NCBI RefSeq assembly: GCF_947507565.1 | Contig: NC_089191.1 | Span: 310,001 to 374,000 of the forward strand | Source of the DNA: Oscarella lobularis | Lineage: Eukaryota; Porifera; Homoscleromorpha; Homosclerophorida; Oscarellidae | DNA length: 64,000 bases | Direction of reading: 5' to 3' | Shown: in pieces, positions 54,309 through 64,000 of the stretch | How the letters are laid out: every line of letters begins with the position of its first letter | Numbering within the stretch: position 1 is the stretch's first letter | The notes under the pieces: generated by a model | Seen by the model: the letters and a program-made list of their open reading frames with translations, nothing else | The model's database searches: none | Told to the model about the DNA's origin: nothing | Made by a program: the position numbers and the translations under genes

Positions 54309-55926
54309 CTTCGCGCAGACTCGAAACTTTCACGTAGCGCCCACGTGATGAAACGCGCGCTCTCGCTGGAGCGTGGGAGCGTGGGCGTTTGAAAGGCGCG
54401 TAAATGACTTCCTTTAGCGTCGAACTGTAAAGTGATCTTTGGCGGCGACTGGCGCCAATCTGTCTAGCCATCTGGCCGGCACCCGTTTATACTTTGCCAC
54501 TTTTTGTATAGGAAACGAGAACGGCGCCTGTGAAATGGACGACTGCACCTGCAAACTGCATGGATAAATAAATACTACATATGCGCAACTCAAAGTCTTT
54601 GCTTCTAATTGCTGATAGCGAAATGCTTGCACCGATCGTGTGGCGCCGAAGCGTCTGGGTGATTATTTTTTCTTGGCCACTACGTTCTTCGTCCATGCCG
54701 GTGTCTTTTTGAGCAGAGCCGTTGCAAGATCGCAACGCCCTTCCTGTGCACCTGTTTACTATGGGGAGGCCCAAACAAACTTTCTCACGCCTCGTACGCT
54801 CCATGGGGTAGACTCGTAAATTCTTTACAAATGCGTGGAGACCACCTTGCCGCCGAATGACGTCAACAAAAGGCGATTTTTCTCCTTTCTTTTGCTCGGT
54901 ATTTTGAAACGTTTACGAGAGCCCTAACGCTCCCCGCGAGCCGTCCGTGTGTACATAAGCGGACACGTGCACGATCGCGTGACTAATTAGAAATAACAAA
55001 ACGTAATCGTTTTTTAAGAGGTTTACGCCTCTTCGCAGCAGGGGACGTCCCGCGCAACGCTTGGAAAAAAGCAAAACGTCGTCGAGAATGACAGATGACT
55101 GACCGACCGGCCGGCATTGGACCGGAGACATTCACCTGGCCGCCGACAAGGCGTCAACACGTCTGACAACTCGCGCGTGTCATATGTTAGCCGAGAAGCT
55201 GCAGGGGTCCAAAAATGGGGGAGGTGCGGAAGGGAACGCGGTCGGCCTACGCGTCCGCATTCGCTCATCGCCGAGTTCGACGAAATGACGTCAAAACGAG
55301 CTGTCCGCTTCCTTTGTTGATGGGAAATCGAGCCCAATGTATCGTCGTCGACACCGAACGTCGACTAGTGACGTCCGGGTTTTGTGATGATAGCAACCGA
55401 CGTTGTGGTGACGTAGTGTGGCGCCAGTCGAGACCCATGCAATGACAACTCGGCGCAGGTGCAGCACGCGGCGGCGGCATCGACTTCGCTCGCCGAAACA
55501 AGTCAAAGTGCCGACAATTGTCCTAACGAGCTCGAACGCGTTTAGCCTGGCGTCAATACGACGCGCGATTTCTATTTCGCCTTCTAAATCGACTTCCTAC
55601 GGTTGTGGGCTTTGCGGTCAGTCGCGTGTTTCTGTTGCTATCGAATTACGCGAAGCACCACCTAACTAATGGAATTACGCCGCTACTAATCATTGGCTCG
55701 AATGAGGGCGTGACCACTGATAACCACCTGTAAATACATAGCCGAATAGCTGCACAATAATTAACACCGGTTTCCGCCCTAATTGCTGGCGGCCATGTCG
55801 CCAGATGCAGATGTTCAAACAATCAATGTGTGATCCCGCGAAAGAGGGGCGGGTGGCGCGTGCACCTATAAAGTCATTCACTTCAAGATTGCCCGACTCA
55901 TTCTCACGTCGGACCCACAACGCAAA
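54309..55926. other. Gene-poor stretch; upstream region of Id gene
   Basis: 1.6 kb without a confident gene. On the minus strand at 54.80-54.41 kb, splice-like signals (donors GTGAGAAAG and GTGCAAGC, acceptors AAACAG and TTTGCAG) could outline a small transcript with start MERTRR near 54804 and an exon encoding PIQKVAKYKRVPARWLDRL; I recognise no family. The part from 54.85 to 55.7 kb is rich in CRE-like words (TGACGTCA at about 54858 and 55284, TGACGTCC near 55370, TGACGTAG near 55409), suited to regulating the Id-type HLH gene downstream. Confidence 0.4.
55867..55873 (+). promoter_or_regulatory. TATA box of the Id-type HLH gene
   Basis: TATAAAG 54 bp upstream of the ATG at 55927, after CGTGCACC. 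The spacing leaves about 25-30 nt of 5' leader. Confidence 0.6.
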
Positions 55927-56436
55927 ATGAAGTCCTTTTCCTCCGTTCCGTCGACGCGCGCCGACGATCGCATCGAACGCTACGTTCGCCGAACGTCCTC
56001 CGCCTCCTCCTCCACGCCGAAAGCGATCGAAAAGAAAAAAGCGGTCGCCGCCGCCGCCGCCAATCGAATCAAATCGATTCCCGACGAAGATATGAAGGCC
56101 TGCTACACTCATCTCAAATCGATCGTACCGCGGGTTCGAGCCGCCGACGAGAAGAGTCTTACCGAGATCGAACTCCTTCAGCACATTATCGACTACATAC
56201 AAGATCTCCAGGAAACGCTACAGCAGAGCAACGACGAAGGCGAAGCGGTAAGGGAGGCGACAGAAGACGCATGCATGCGCGCGCGCGCCACCCAATCAAT
56301 CACCTACTGTGTCTAATTATGGCTATACGACTTTTAGATGCTACATGATTGCGGTAGCGGCGTCTGTGGCGGCGGCGGCGGTTCTAGCGAAGCCGAATCG
56401 AGCGGGAGCGATGACGATGACGATCTCAGCCACTAA
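55927..56436 (+). CDS. ID2: Id/Emc-type helix-loop-helix inhibitor
   Basis: HLH protein lacking a DNA-binding basic region, so it would dimerise with bHLH factors and block them. Two exons (55927-56247, 56338-56436), 139 aa. HLH at residues about 55-105: MKACYTHLKSIVPRVRAADEK, shown in two parts MKACYTHLKSIVP and ADEKSLTEIELLQHIIDYIQ, followed by DLQETLQQ. The preceding residues AAAAANRIKSIPDED are not basic in the bHLH sense. The MxxCYxxLKxxVP...LSKxEILQHVIDYIxDLQ signature is that of Id/Emc proteins, here with TEIELLQHIIDYI. The tail is glycine-rich then acidic (SSGSDDDDDLSH). Orthology to a specific vertebrate ID is not implied; the symbol marks the family. Confidence 0.9.
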
Positions 56437-56893
56437 TTTTCGAGTCTTCTCACTCGCGCCGACTGGCTCTCTTTTTTGGAGTCAATTTGCAGCTGCCGAC
56501 CGCCTGGAGTCGAAATTCGTTTATCCGGTGGAAGACATCGAACAGGTGGGCGCACGCATCGGATCCGAAGCGGACGCCCCGACTTTCCTTTTTACCGCAA
56601 TGCGGTCGATATTGATATTTATTTGTGCGTATGATTGGCGCGTTATTTTGACGACGCGCGGGCGGGCGGGCGGGTTGCGTCACGGGGGGGTTTCGATTCC
56701 CATCTTGTTATTCGAATAAATTTTTTTCGACACTCACCACAGCATGCGTTTTCCACGCGTCCATTCGCACGTCCCTATTCATGCCTACGTCGTCTTTTCC
56801 TTATCCTTTTCCTTCTCTTCCGACGGATGGTCTTCGTATCTGTGCACGTGCGCATATTTTACGCATAAGTATGCGTCCAGCCGCCCCGACCGC
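56437..56893. other. Convergent 3' ends of Id and signal peptide peptidase genes
   Basis: 457 bp between two converging stops. No coding sequence recognised; an open frame through 56.31-56.72 kb is the Id second exon in another frame and 3' UTR. AATAAA at about 56718 (GAATAAATTT) could be the Id poly(A) signal. Confidence 0.4.
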
Positions 56894-58193
56894 TTACTTC
56901 AATAGCGACGCCATTTCGCCTTTCACCAGCGCAACGAGCGACGGAACGCCCAGACAGGCGGGCACAAGATAGAGCAACGCGGGCTGGGGGGAAGGGAGAA
57001 CACAAAAAAAACGTATTTCGCGTAAACGAATACGCACTTTCTACGCAATACCTGAGCGGCATTGAAGAAATGCATGACAAGAACGGTCGTAACGAGACCG
57101 AAGAAATAGGCGACGCACGTCGCTCGGAAATAAAGCCGACTTCCCGGTCTCCGACTGCTTCCCCGACGACATAAAAAAGAAAACAATTAGCAAAAGATAT
57201 ACCCCGCCCACGCATTCCCAGACCGCACCTGTCTTCAAATCGAAGCAGTAACGCAATAAAAATTCCCGGAATAACAATATCGCCCAGTCCGAGCATGGAG
57301 AAGTTCTTTGCATAAATGCCATGCTCCAAGATGTCCATAGGGAAAATGACTATAGAGTAACGATAAGCAAGGAGGAAAGAGAGAGAGACTCTTTCTCTAC
57401 GTTTTATGGGCGCATCGAACGACTTGGCAACGGTAACCATGACGTCGGTGCCGAACACCTGCGCGAGGATCGACATGAGACAATGCATATATGGACACTT
57501 GTGAGGAAGCGTTCGTACCCAGAATACGTCATAGAGAAAGAGACCGCCGAGAAGAATGAAACCATTCGTTACGCTACGCATAGATAGGAGACGAGACGTT
57601 AGGGGAGATACAAATCAGTATGGGTATGCATGAGGGTAGAAGGACGAGACACCTGTTGAGCGAGAGCATTTCAATGCCTTTGATTGCAAATGAAAATCCA
57701 AATACATTATTGGCAATCCAATGCTAGACATTGGGGGAAGGAAGCAGGAAAGAGATAAGAAAAGATGGAGAGCGAGATTTTGCATTTTCATTGCACGTGA
57801 GTGACCTCTTACCTTTTTCCATACATACCATATCCCGAAGAGAGCGGATACAAAGAGACACGCGAGATCGACGCGAGTGCATTTGAAATAGAAAAGAAGA
57901 CCTAGGAAGAGGAAGATGCGCGAATTAGAGACCACCTGTATATATAAGGCGGTTGTGGTCAAACAACTTAAATACTTCTATAGATAAATAAATAAATAAA
58001 TAAAAAGCATCCACCTGCGTCTTAGGGGAGATAAGGTGAGGTTGACATACCAGTGGCTTTCTCTGCAGCGTCGGATTCCTTTTTCTCTTCGTCTACCTTT
58101 GTCTCTGTCAATTGAAGCTGATACATCGTTTTTGGCTGCAAGAATGCCGGTACAAAGGGCTTCACAATGGGTCTAGGGAAGACCATTCAATTC

Positions 58194-58227
<34 letters not shown>

Positions 58228-58766
58228 ATCTCCTATGTGAACTCACTCTATAAGGCTGGCCACAGCCACGGTGCCCAATGCAAAGAAATAGATGCTCAAC
58301 AGAAGATTGACGTACTCCTTGGAAAATATCTGACAAGAATCGGCGTCACGTCAAAAAACGATCACGTGATAAAAACAAAAACTATTTTAAATCGTAGTAC
58401 CGTGAAAAAGAGATAGAGTGATAGGAGAGCACCGCTCGCAATGACGGGAAACATAGCCACGTCTTTCGTCGTCATTTTCTCCACATCCTCGCCGTCTTCC
58501 TGAAAAAAGAGACCGTTTCAGTTTCGCTCTTGCAGTTCTACGACTTGCCTGTGCTTTTTTCTTCGCCGCCTTCTGATAGGCAATCGATCGAATCGATCCG
58601 ATCACAATGGGAATGATTGCCAGTACGACGAGGCTGCAATAAGCGGTTGCGAGGCCCTCTGGGGTTGCCGCCGCACGTCCGGTCACATTCGCGGTCGCCG
58701 TCGCGTTCGACGTCGTCTCGTTGGCAAGCAACGAGCTTGCGTTCGTCTCGCTCACTGTTTCGGCCA
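56894..58766 (-). CDS. HM13: Signal peptide peptidase
   Basis: Intramembrane aspartyl protease of the ER that cuts leftover signal peptides. Minus strand, about eleven exons. Start MAETVSETNASSLLANE (58766), with several N-glycosylation sites as in HM13, then LATAYCSLVVLAIIPIVIG, ATKDVAMFPVIASGALLSL-type helix 2, KEYVNLLLSIYFFALG, HWIANNVFGFSFAIKG, the first catalytic Asp in GLFLYDVFWVFGTDVMV, the second in FSMLGLGDIVIPGIFIALL, and the QPALLYLVPACLG helix with the PAL motif. Nothing after GEMASLLK; the C-terminal KKxx ER-retrieval signal of the human protein is absent from this reading, so either an alternative last exon exists or retention works differently. All catalytic residues are intact. 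Confidence 0.93.
58198..58224. repeat. (AT)n microsatellite in a signal peptide peptidase intron
   Basis: Thirteen or so TA units in an intron of the signal peptide peptidase gene. Consistent with the strong AT bias of introns here. Confidence 0.7.
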
Positions 58767-58999
58767 TTTGTGCGGTTATACGCATGCGCCAAAGGCACGT
58801 GGAAGAGACGCTTCCGCTTCCTTCCGCTTCCGGGGAAATGTTGTCATAAGAACACCTCCTGGGAGCGGAAAAGATTATCTGCATACCTATCGCTTCTCCG
58901 CTATAAATAATCCCCTGAAGAGAACGCAATACCAGTTGTTGACCCCCTCCTTCTGCTTCTCTTCTTTCGTACAACGTTTCAAGTTCCAATTTGGCAAAC

Positions 59000-61591
59000 A
59001 TGAACACGCTCGACAAGCGGAAACGGTCATCTATTGCTATCGCGACAAAAGGAATTCACAAATTTCTGGGCGCCATAGCCCAGGTGTTGATTTTCGTTCT
59101 CCTCACGTCTCACCTACTCTTTCTGATATGGGCAGCGGTCATAGCTCAGCAAAGAAACGAGATATGGGTTATGAGCATCTTTATCGTCGTCATCGACGTC
59201 ATGATTTTTACGAAACTCTTCTTTTTGAGAAGAAATAAATTCGAAGGCAAACGAATCGCTCGAAGATGGTAGGAAAAGTTGAAAACCCGATCAGACACCC
59301 CACAGGATGTTCGTTACTCGTAGGTATCTTCCCCTTTCTGTTCATCTTATGGCTTCCATTCCTCTGATGTGGCTCATACTAACCGGAATGTATGTCTACC
59401 CAATAACCGATACTACCACTGAAACCATCGACTCTAACGAAACGAGAGCTGAAGTACTGAAGCAAATTGCGAGCGACGAGAGATCCGATCGGGCGAGAAC
59501 TTCCGAAGTCTTTCAATTTGTCCTGGGCCTCGGCAAGAATGCGACCATCTCAATTATAAATGTAAGAGAAATAGCGATCCTGATTAGAAACATCGAATGT
59601 GTCAATTTTAGGAGTTTTCTTTTGACAAAGCGGCCTACATCAGCGTACAATTCATAACGCCAGTTTTCGTCTTCGGTCGCTGGTTACTGCCTCGAGGGAC
59701 CCTAACAAACGAACAACTATCCCGAATTCTTCTCTCGTCCCTTGCAATCGCCTTTGACGTTGTCGAGCTGCAGGATCACATCAACGAGCCGGAAATGCAA
59801 AAATTTACAGCTGTCTCTCTTCTAATCCTTGTTTTCTCGTCTCTCAGTCTCATTCAGCTCTTACAGTTTGCCGAACCGATGCAAGAGAAGATCGAATCGC
59901 GTACGTGGGAGGCGTTTTGGACAGTTTATGCCATACTGTTCCAAGAACTTCCCTTCTTGGCTATACGTATCTATCTAATCTCTATTCACGGATTCGAAAT
60001 GACTGAGCTAGTGTTTCCGCTTAAAAATGCACTGGCTCTGGTTTTCGGCATATATCACATCGTTGTCTTGACTACAACAGAAAAGAAGGAGAGAATCGAA
60101 GAGAGACGTAGATCTCAAGTCATGCCATCCGATGACGTCAAAAAAGACTCTCTAGTCATTAATGACGAGCCAGACGGCGGGAAAGAGTCCAAGGGTCGTT
60201 CCGCTTGGAGACAGCACAGCAATAGCCTTGGTCCTATTCTACTTTTCATGGGGCATATTGCTGTGCTGACTTGGAGGCTCACCATTATATATGATAGTCA
60301 ATTGTATTGGCTGTTCATGCTCATGTTGATTCCATTTCTCGCCATCTTAATTCCTCGCCTCGTTCTGTTTAGCAAGAACGTGAGTTACGAGAAAACAAAA
60401 GCAAACATCTGGTAGGAAACCAAACGAATAATTTACCTCTAATATATATTAATTTCTATAGGTTTCGACCAATACTTCTATACCTGATCGAAGCTATGGC
60501 CATATTCTGGCTAGTCGTTCTTGGACTTCGTTCCAACGGAGGCTTTTTCGTCACAAAGGAGCCAAATGTAACACTAAGCAAATTGAGCAATAACTCAGCA
60601 ACCATTGACATCAGTTCCGTCGAAGAGGCCGAACTGGTACACCGTCCTCACGCTACTAAATCTATCTAGTACCTTTCTTCCCTAGACTGATCAACTCTCT
60701 TACGCCCTGCTTCAATTTATTCTTCCTATTGCTATCTTCGGACGCTGGTGGATGCCTCGAGAGGAGATCTCCCTCGAAGATTTCTCCAATCTTCTCCAGC
60801 CAGCAATCGCCCTCGCTTTCGACATCACCGAATTCGGTCATCTCATAGCCGAAGAACCAAAAATACACGACAACGAAGCTCTTCTCTACGCCCTTCTAAT
60901 TTTTCTCTCAACGAGCGTCATACTTCTCTTACAAGTCGACGGAGGTAAACCGCAAGGAAAAGGAGGTTTGATTGCTTGGACGCTCGTCGGCGTTTTCTGT
61001 CTCGACGCTCCGTTCTTCGTCATTCGCGTATATATTACGACGATTTTTGGGGTCGAAGACGTTGGACTGGTGTTTCTTTTGAAGAACTTACTTGCCGCTT
61101 TATTTGGGCTCTATCGTACGGCAAGTCTTGTGCGCGAGATACGAAAGGAAAAGAAGGATAAAGAGTTGAGACGACGAGTGTCGTCCGTCAGACTTCCGTC
61201 GGATTATGTGGCTAAGAACTACGAAGCAATAGAGCAGTTCAAAGATGAAAACGGAATTGAGGATAACAAGGAAAAGGATCTATGGGAAAAGGAAGAACCC
61301 CAGGATGAGGGAGAGACTGTTATTATTAACGTTCTTCCTGTGATATCCGATGTAGAAGAGACAGCAACAGTCAAAGATGATGAAGATGAAGAAAAAACAG
61401 ATGAGGAAAAGGCGGAAGTGAAAGAAGAAAAAAACGACGAAAAAACAGATGAGGAGAAGGCGGAAGTGAAAGAAGAAAAAAACGAGGAGGTCAAGGATGA
61501 AACAAAAGAAGAAACAAAAGTGGAAACGGGAGAAAATATCAAGGAAAAAACAGGAGGAAGTGATGGAGAGGAGGACACCACCTCAGAATAG
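59000..61591 (+). CDS. TMEM26: Tandem-fused TMEM26-like membrane protein
   Basis: Five exons (59000-59268, 59306-59561, 59612-60411, 60462-60636, 60686-61591) total 2406 nt, 801 aa, phases closing. Human TMEM26 is about 370 aa; here two complete copies of the module occur in one reading frame. Module 1: FLGAIAQVLIFVLLTSH, SVHLMASIPLMWLILTG, VFGRWLLPRGTLTNEQLSR, LPFLAIRIYLISIHGFEMTE, LKNALALVFGIY. Module 2: SLGPILLFMGHIAVLTWR, LYLIEAMAIFWLVVLGL, IFGRWWMPREEISLEDFS, APFFVIRVYITTIFGVEDVG, LKNLLAALFGLYR. A Lys/Glu-rich tail of about 110 residues with an imperfect repeat (KTDEEKAEVKEEKN) closes it. Exon structure is partly the same in both modules (TGG-spanning phase-2 junctions at 59268/59306 and 60411/60462), supporting internal gene duplication. 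TMEM26 function is poorly known. Confidence 0.9.
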
Positions 61592-61832
61592 ATACAAACT
61601 CACCTTACGGCACTTTAGCTCCCTTGTCTTTTTCTTCACTTTTATCTAGGAAATTCAAGCAACTCACCTTTGTAGATTCCACCTAGATAAATATTTACCT
61701 TTGCTTTGATATATAGTGGTCTTGATATTGAGACTGTAGAGTCTAACTAAGAACGTCCGCCTTTAATTTCCCGGCACGATTCACACAGACTGCACACGAA
61801 AAAACCGTCCAAAAGCGTCTGACACTTTCGCT

Positions 61833-62446
61833 CTAGGCAAAGCTGAGCAACTCCACGTCGAAAATGAGAGTTGCGTTGGGAGGAATCGTGTGGGAAGAAA
61901 AAGTCAAGAAAAATAAATGAGAATGAGTAGATTAGACTATTTCTTTAGCTCAAAAAGGATATACTCCGGAAAATCCTTTTGATCCGTATGCATAGTCGGG
62001 TGAACACGTCAATTTCGCTCTTTCTCCGAGTGACATCTATTCAAATCGACTAATTTTATGCATTGAATTTCGTATCGAATACCGTACTGTTGCTACGCCT
62101 TCGTCCCAGCCTACAAAATCAGGGTGAGGCCCCCTTTGAGGACACCGCTTTCTCACTCACCTGGAATCACTTGTCCAAGACCGATTTTAAATTGGAACGG
62201 CTTTCCCCGATCTCTAGACGAATCAAACTTCGTGCCATTCGTAAGGGTTCCTAACGATGGGCAGTTGGTACGGAAAAAAAGCGAGGAGCGGCCAAAAAAT
62301 TTCACAGTACCCGTGTAGTGCACCTTTACCGTCTGCCCCTTGCTCGGAAAGCTGCGTCCTATATTCGACAGCTTAAAAACGCGCATCGAGGTCTTTTCTG
62401 GCTCTGTACCGTCGCCTGGAGTAATAACTTCCTTGTCGACTCCCAT
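61833..62446 (-). CDS. FKBP1A: FKBP12-like peptidyl-prolyl isomerase
   Basis: Cytosolic prolyl isomerase that binds FK506/rapamycin and modulates TGF-beta receptors and calcium channels. Five exons on the minus strand: [13 protein letters not shown], then [92 protein letters not shown]. About 108 aa, the family's usual length. Active-site residues Tyr (VHYTG), Phe/Asp (KFDSS), Val-Ile (QVIPGW) and Tyr (DYAYG) are present. Three of the introns lie within open frame and would be missed without the alignment. No signal peptide. Divergent from UBE2W with 64 bp between start codons. Confidence 0.93.
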
Positions 62447-62510
62447 TTTTTCGTTCCGCGTGCTTTGATGATGACGTATCGCACTGTTGATATTCTTTTC
62501 GTACGGGAAC
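62447..62510. promoter_or_regulatory. Minimal divergent promoter FKBP/UBE2W
   Basis: 64 bp separate two opposed start codons; it holds CGCGTGCTTTGATGATGACG and no TATA box. Both 5' leaders and the core promoter must be here, or transcription starts overlap the opposite gene. Confidence 0.55.
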
Positions 62511-63215
62511 ATGGAGAAAAGGCTGCAGAAGGAACTGAGAAAATTTCGCGGCGATCCGCCAGAGGGAATGTCGTTGGACGACGATTCCGTGACGGGCGAC
62601 ATCACACGGTGCGTCTACGCGCGATTTCCTGCATATCGAAACTAACTCGGAGCTCGCAACAGATGGATTGTTCGCGTAGAAGGAGCTGCAGGTAAATCGC
62701 TCACATTAACAACGTCAACGGTCATTTTTCTTGCAGGCACTCTCTACGCCGACGAAAAATTCCGACTCCAATTCAAATTCGAAAAGGGCTACCCATTCAG
62801 TTCACCTCAGGTCCAATCCTATTATCGAGTCAATATCAAATATATAGATGTTCTCTTTAGGTAACCTTCGTTCCGCCGCACGTTCCTCTGCACCCGCACG
62901 TCTACACGAACGGTCACATATGCCTATCAATTCTCACGGAGGACTGGACACCGGCGCTATCAGTCGAAGCCGTCTGCCTTAGCGTTTTAAGTATGCTGAG
63001 TAGCTGCAAGAAAAAGGTTCCAAGTTCATCTCTAAGCACACACACTCTAACCTTATACCTCGCCTATAGGAAAAACCGCCTGATAATGACCTCTACGTGC
63101 GGACGTGTAGCAGTAATCCAAAGAAAACGCACTGGTGGTACCACGGTATATATAATCTTACACACAATCATGCATATGTACTTTTTTGTCCCCCACCCTA
63201 GATGACAAAGCTTAG
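62511..63215 (+). CDS. UBE2W: Ubiquitin-conjugating enzyme E2 W
   Basis: E2 that attaches ubiquitin to protein N-termini and works with FANCL, STUB1 and RNF4. Six exons (62511-62608, 62663-62691, 62737-62810, 62861-63016, 63070-63157, 63202-63215). Start [20 protein letters not shown], then [40 protein letters not shown], the HPHVYTNGH block and the catalytic Cys in [33 protein letters not shown], and the W-specific tail [18 protein letters not shown] and HWWYH. Highly similar to animal UBE2W throughout (about 150 aa), ending DDKA. The position of the exon 5 donor (CAC G|GTATAT) is fixed by frame. Confidence 0.93.
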
Positions 63216-63301
63216 CAAACTGGTACTACAGTATATCTAGTAGCTAGACGTGCAGCATACGCAACGGGGAGTTGTTGTTCTTATAGACTGCAATACATCC
63301 G

Positions 63302-63994
63302 CTAATGATTATGAAGTGGTTGACATTTCTGCTTCTTCGAAAGTCCCAAACGCAATTTGCGCGCGCGTTTTCTCGGAATCACGCCGCCGCCGCCGCCGCC
63401 GCCGCCGCCGTCGCATTGTTGTCGTAGCGATGGAAAATCGAAGCACTTGACCGGCTTGGGAACGTCCGTCGTCAATGTGGGATTCAAATTCTTTGATTTC
63501 CATTGCGTTTCATTTGTATTTGCGGCGACGAATCCTTGTTGGTGATGCGAATCCAGCTCATCTATGGCTGCAGCTTCTGCATCTTCATTAGGAACAAGCT
63601 GGTCTGGCGCTACCGTCGTAGCAGGTGAACTTCCCTTGAAATGATCATTGCCAAAGATAGCTGGAGGAAGTTCGACGTCGCAATTAGAAAAATCTCCCGT
63701 CTCCTCCGTTTCTTTGGGAGTGCTATGAAAAGGACTAGGCGATGTTCCCACTTTAGGAAATCGCGTCACTTTGATGAGAGGAGGTAGAGGAGGTAGAGGA
63801 CTCAATAACGTATCTCTTTCTCCTTCTTCCTTTTCCTCTTCTTCGATTGGAGTTGCGGACGTGAAGGGAAGACGATCGTTCGATATGTCGCAATTGATCG
63901 ACGTCGAAATGCAGACCGCGTTGACGCAATCGGAATTGGGACGCATGAACGATTCTTCGTGTGGCGGCGAAAGGGAACGCGAATCGCCGAGCAT
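63302..63994 (-). CDS. Protein with C-terminal RAD51-binding-like motif, possibly partial
   Basis: Open frame of 230 codons ending at 63302. Most of it is low complexity: acidic (EEEEKEEGE), proline-rich (LSPLPPLPPL), and a poly-glycine run encoded by a (GCC)n repeat. The last residues, KLRLGLSKKQKCQPLHNH, resemble the RAD51-interacting C terminus of RAD51AP1 (LGLSRLxRxKPLHP type), with LGLS and PLH conserved; preceding VKCFDFPSL is also suggestive. This points to a homologous-recombination factor, but I judge it by motif alone. The first Met is 6 bp from the window edge, so the true start, or upstream exons, probably lie outside. Confidence 0.55.
   Translation of the reverse strand: MLGDSRSLSPPHEESFMRPNSDCVNAVCISTSINCDISNDRLPFTSATPIEEEEKEEGERDTLLSPLPPLPPLIKVTRFPKVGTSPSPFHSTPKETEETGDFSNCDVELPPAIFGNDHFKGSSPATTVAPDQLVPNEDAEAAAIDELDSHHQQGFVAANTNETQWKSKNLNPTLTTDVPKPVKCFDFPSLRQQCDGGGGGGGGGVIPRKRARKLRLGLSKKQKCQPLHNH
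63383..63411. repeat. (CCG)n microsatellite
   Basis: About nine to ten CCG units on the plus strand, encoding poly-Gly in the minus-strand gene. Such runs are length-variable. Confidence 0.8.
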
Positions 63995-64000
63995 GGCGAG

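Noticed and set aside
54410-54804. Small minus-strand gene with MERTRR start
   Set aside because: Splice-like sites exist but several incompatible frames are possible and none matches a known protein; mentioned only in the intergenic entry.

Overview
The window reads as gene-dense nuclear DNA of an early-branching animal, most likely a sponge. Evidence seen: spliced genes with GT-AG introns mostly 45-60 nt long and AT-rich (many TTAATTAA tracts), animal-type families (focal adhesion kinase, P-Rex, an Id-type HLH factor, an ETS domain, FAM135, metaxin, TMEM26, death-domain Roc GTPase), and very short intergenic gaps. The assignment to sponges, and possibly to a homoscleromorph, is inference from gene content and compactness.

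Layout: 1-1.28 kb AGBL5 tubulin deglutamylase (-, runs off the left edge); 1.4-4.4 kb TM9SF4 (+, 21 exons); 4.5-5.0 kb ribosomal protein eS21 (-); 5-6.4 kb intergenic with a repeat-like block; 6.4-13.0 kb P-Rex Rac exchange factor (-); 13.2-16.9 kb three tandem genes for secreted proteins, each with two frizzled-type cysteine-rich domains (+); 17.1-22.2 kb focal adhesion kinase (-); 22.5-23.2 kb HINT3 (-); 23.5-27.2 kb an ETS domain that joins in phase to a Roc GTPase-death domain protein (+); 27.5-29.1 kb DSCC1; 29.4-29.9 kb a small Kazal/follistatin-like secreted protein; 30.0-31.6 kb a caspase-fold protein; 31.7-32.9 kb metaxin (all +); 33.0-37.2 kb FAM135, 37.5-38.5 kb PLCXD and 38.6-42.4 kb HADHA (all -); 42.7-43.7 kb TEDC1 (+) meeting ARFRP1 (-) tail to tail with a 5 bp gap; 45.4-47.0 kb acid sphingomyelinase-like SMPDL3 (-); 47.5-53.3 kb a large unrecognised gene with repeated methyltransferase-like units (-); 53.8-54.3 kb a small secreted basic protein (-); 55.9-56.4 kb Id-type HLH (+); 56.9-58.8 kb signal peptide peptidase (-); 59.0-61.6 kb a double-length TMEM26 protein (+); 61.8-62.4 kb FKBP12-like (-) divergent from UBE2W (62.5-63.2 kb, +); 63.3-64 kb a protein ending in a RAD51-binding-like motif (-).

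The genes do not form one pathway. Neighbours are arranged as divergent pairs sharing promoters of about 65-200 bp (AGBL5/TM9SF4, P-Rex/first CRD gene, HINT3/ETS gene, FKBP/UBE2W) and as convergent pairs with touching 3' ends. The most unusual items are the ETS-Roc-death fusion, the tandem double-CRD secreted family with its duplicated promoter and a relic of the P-Rex first exon, the tandem-fused TMEM26, and the multi-unit methyltransferase-like gene. Exon boundaries were deduced by eye from splice sites, frame and family similarity; where phases were added up the models close exactly, and where not this is stated.
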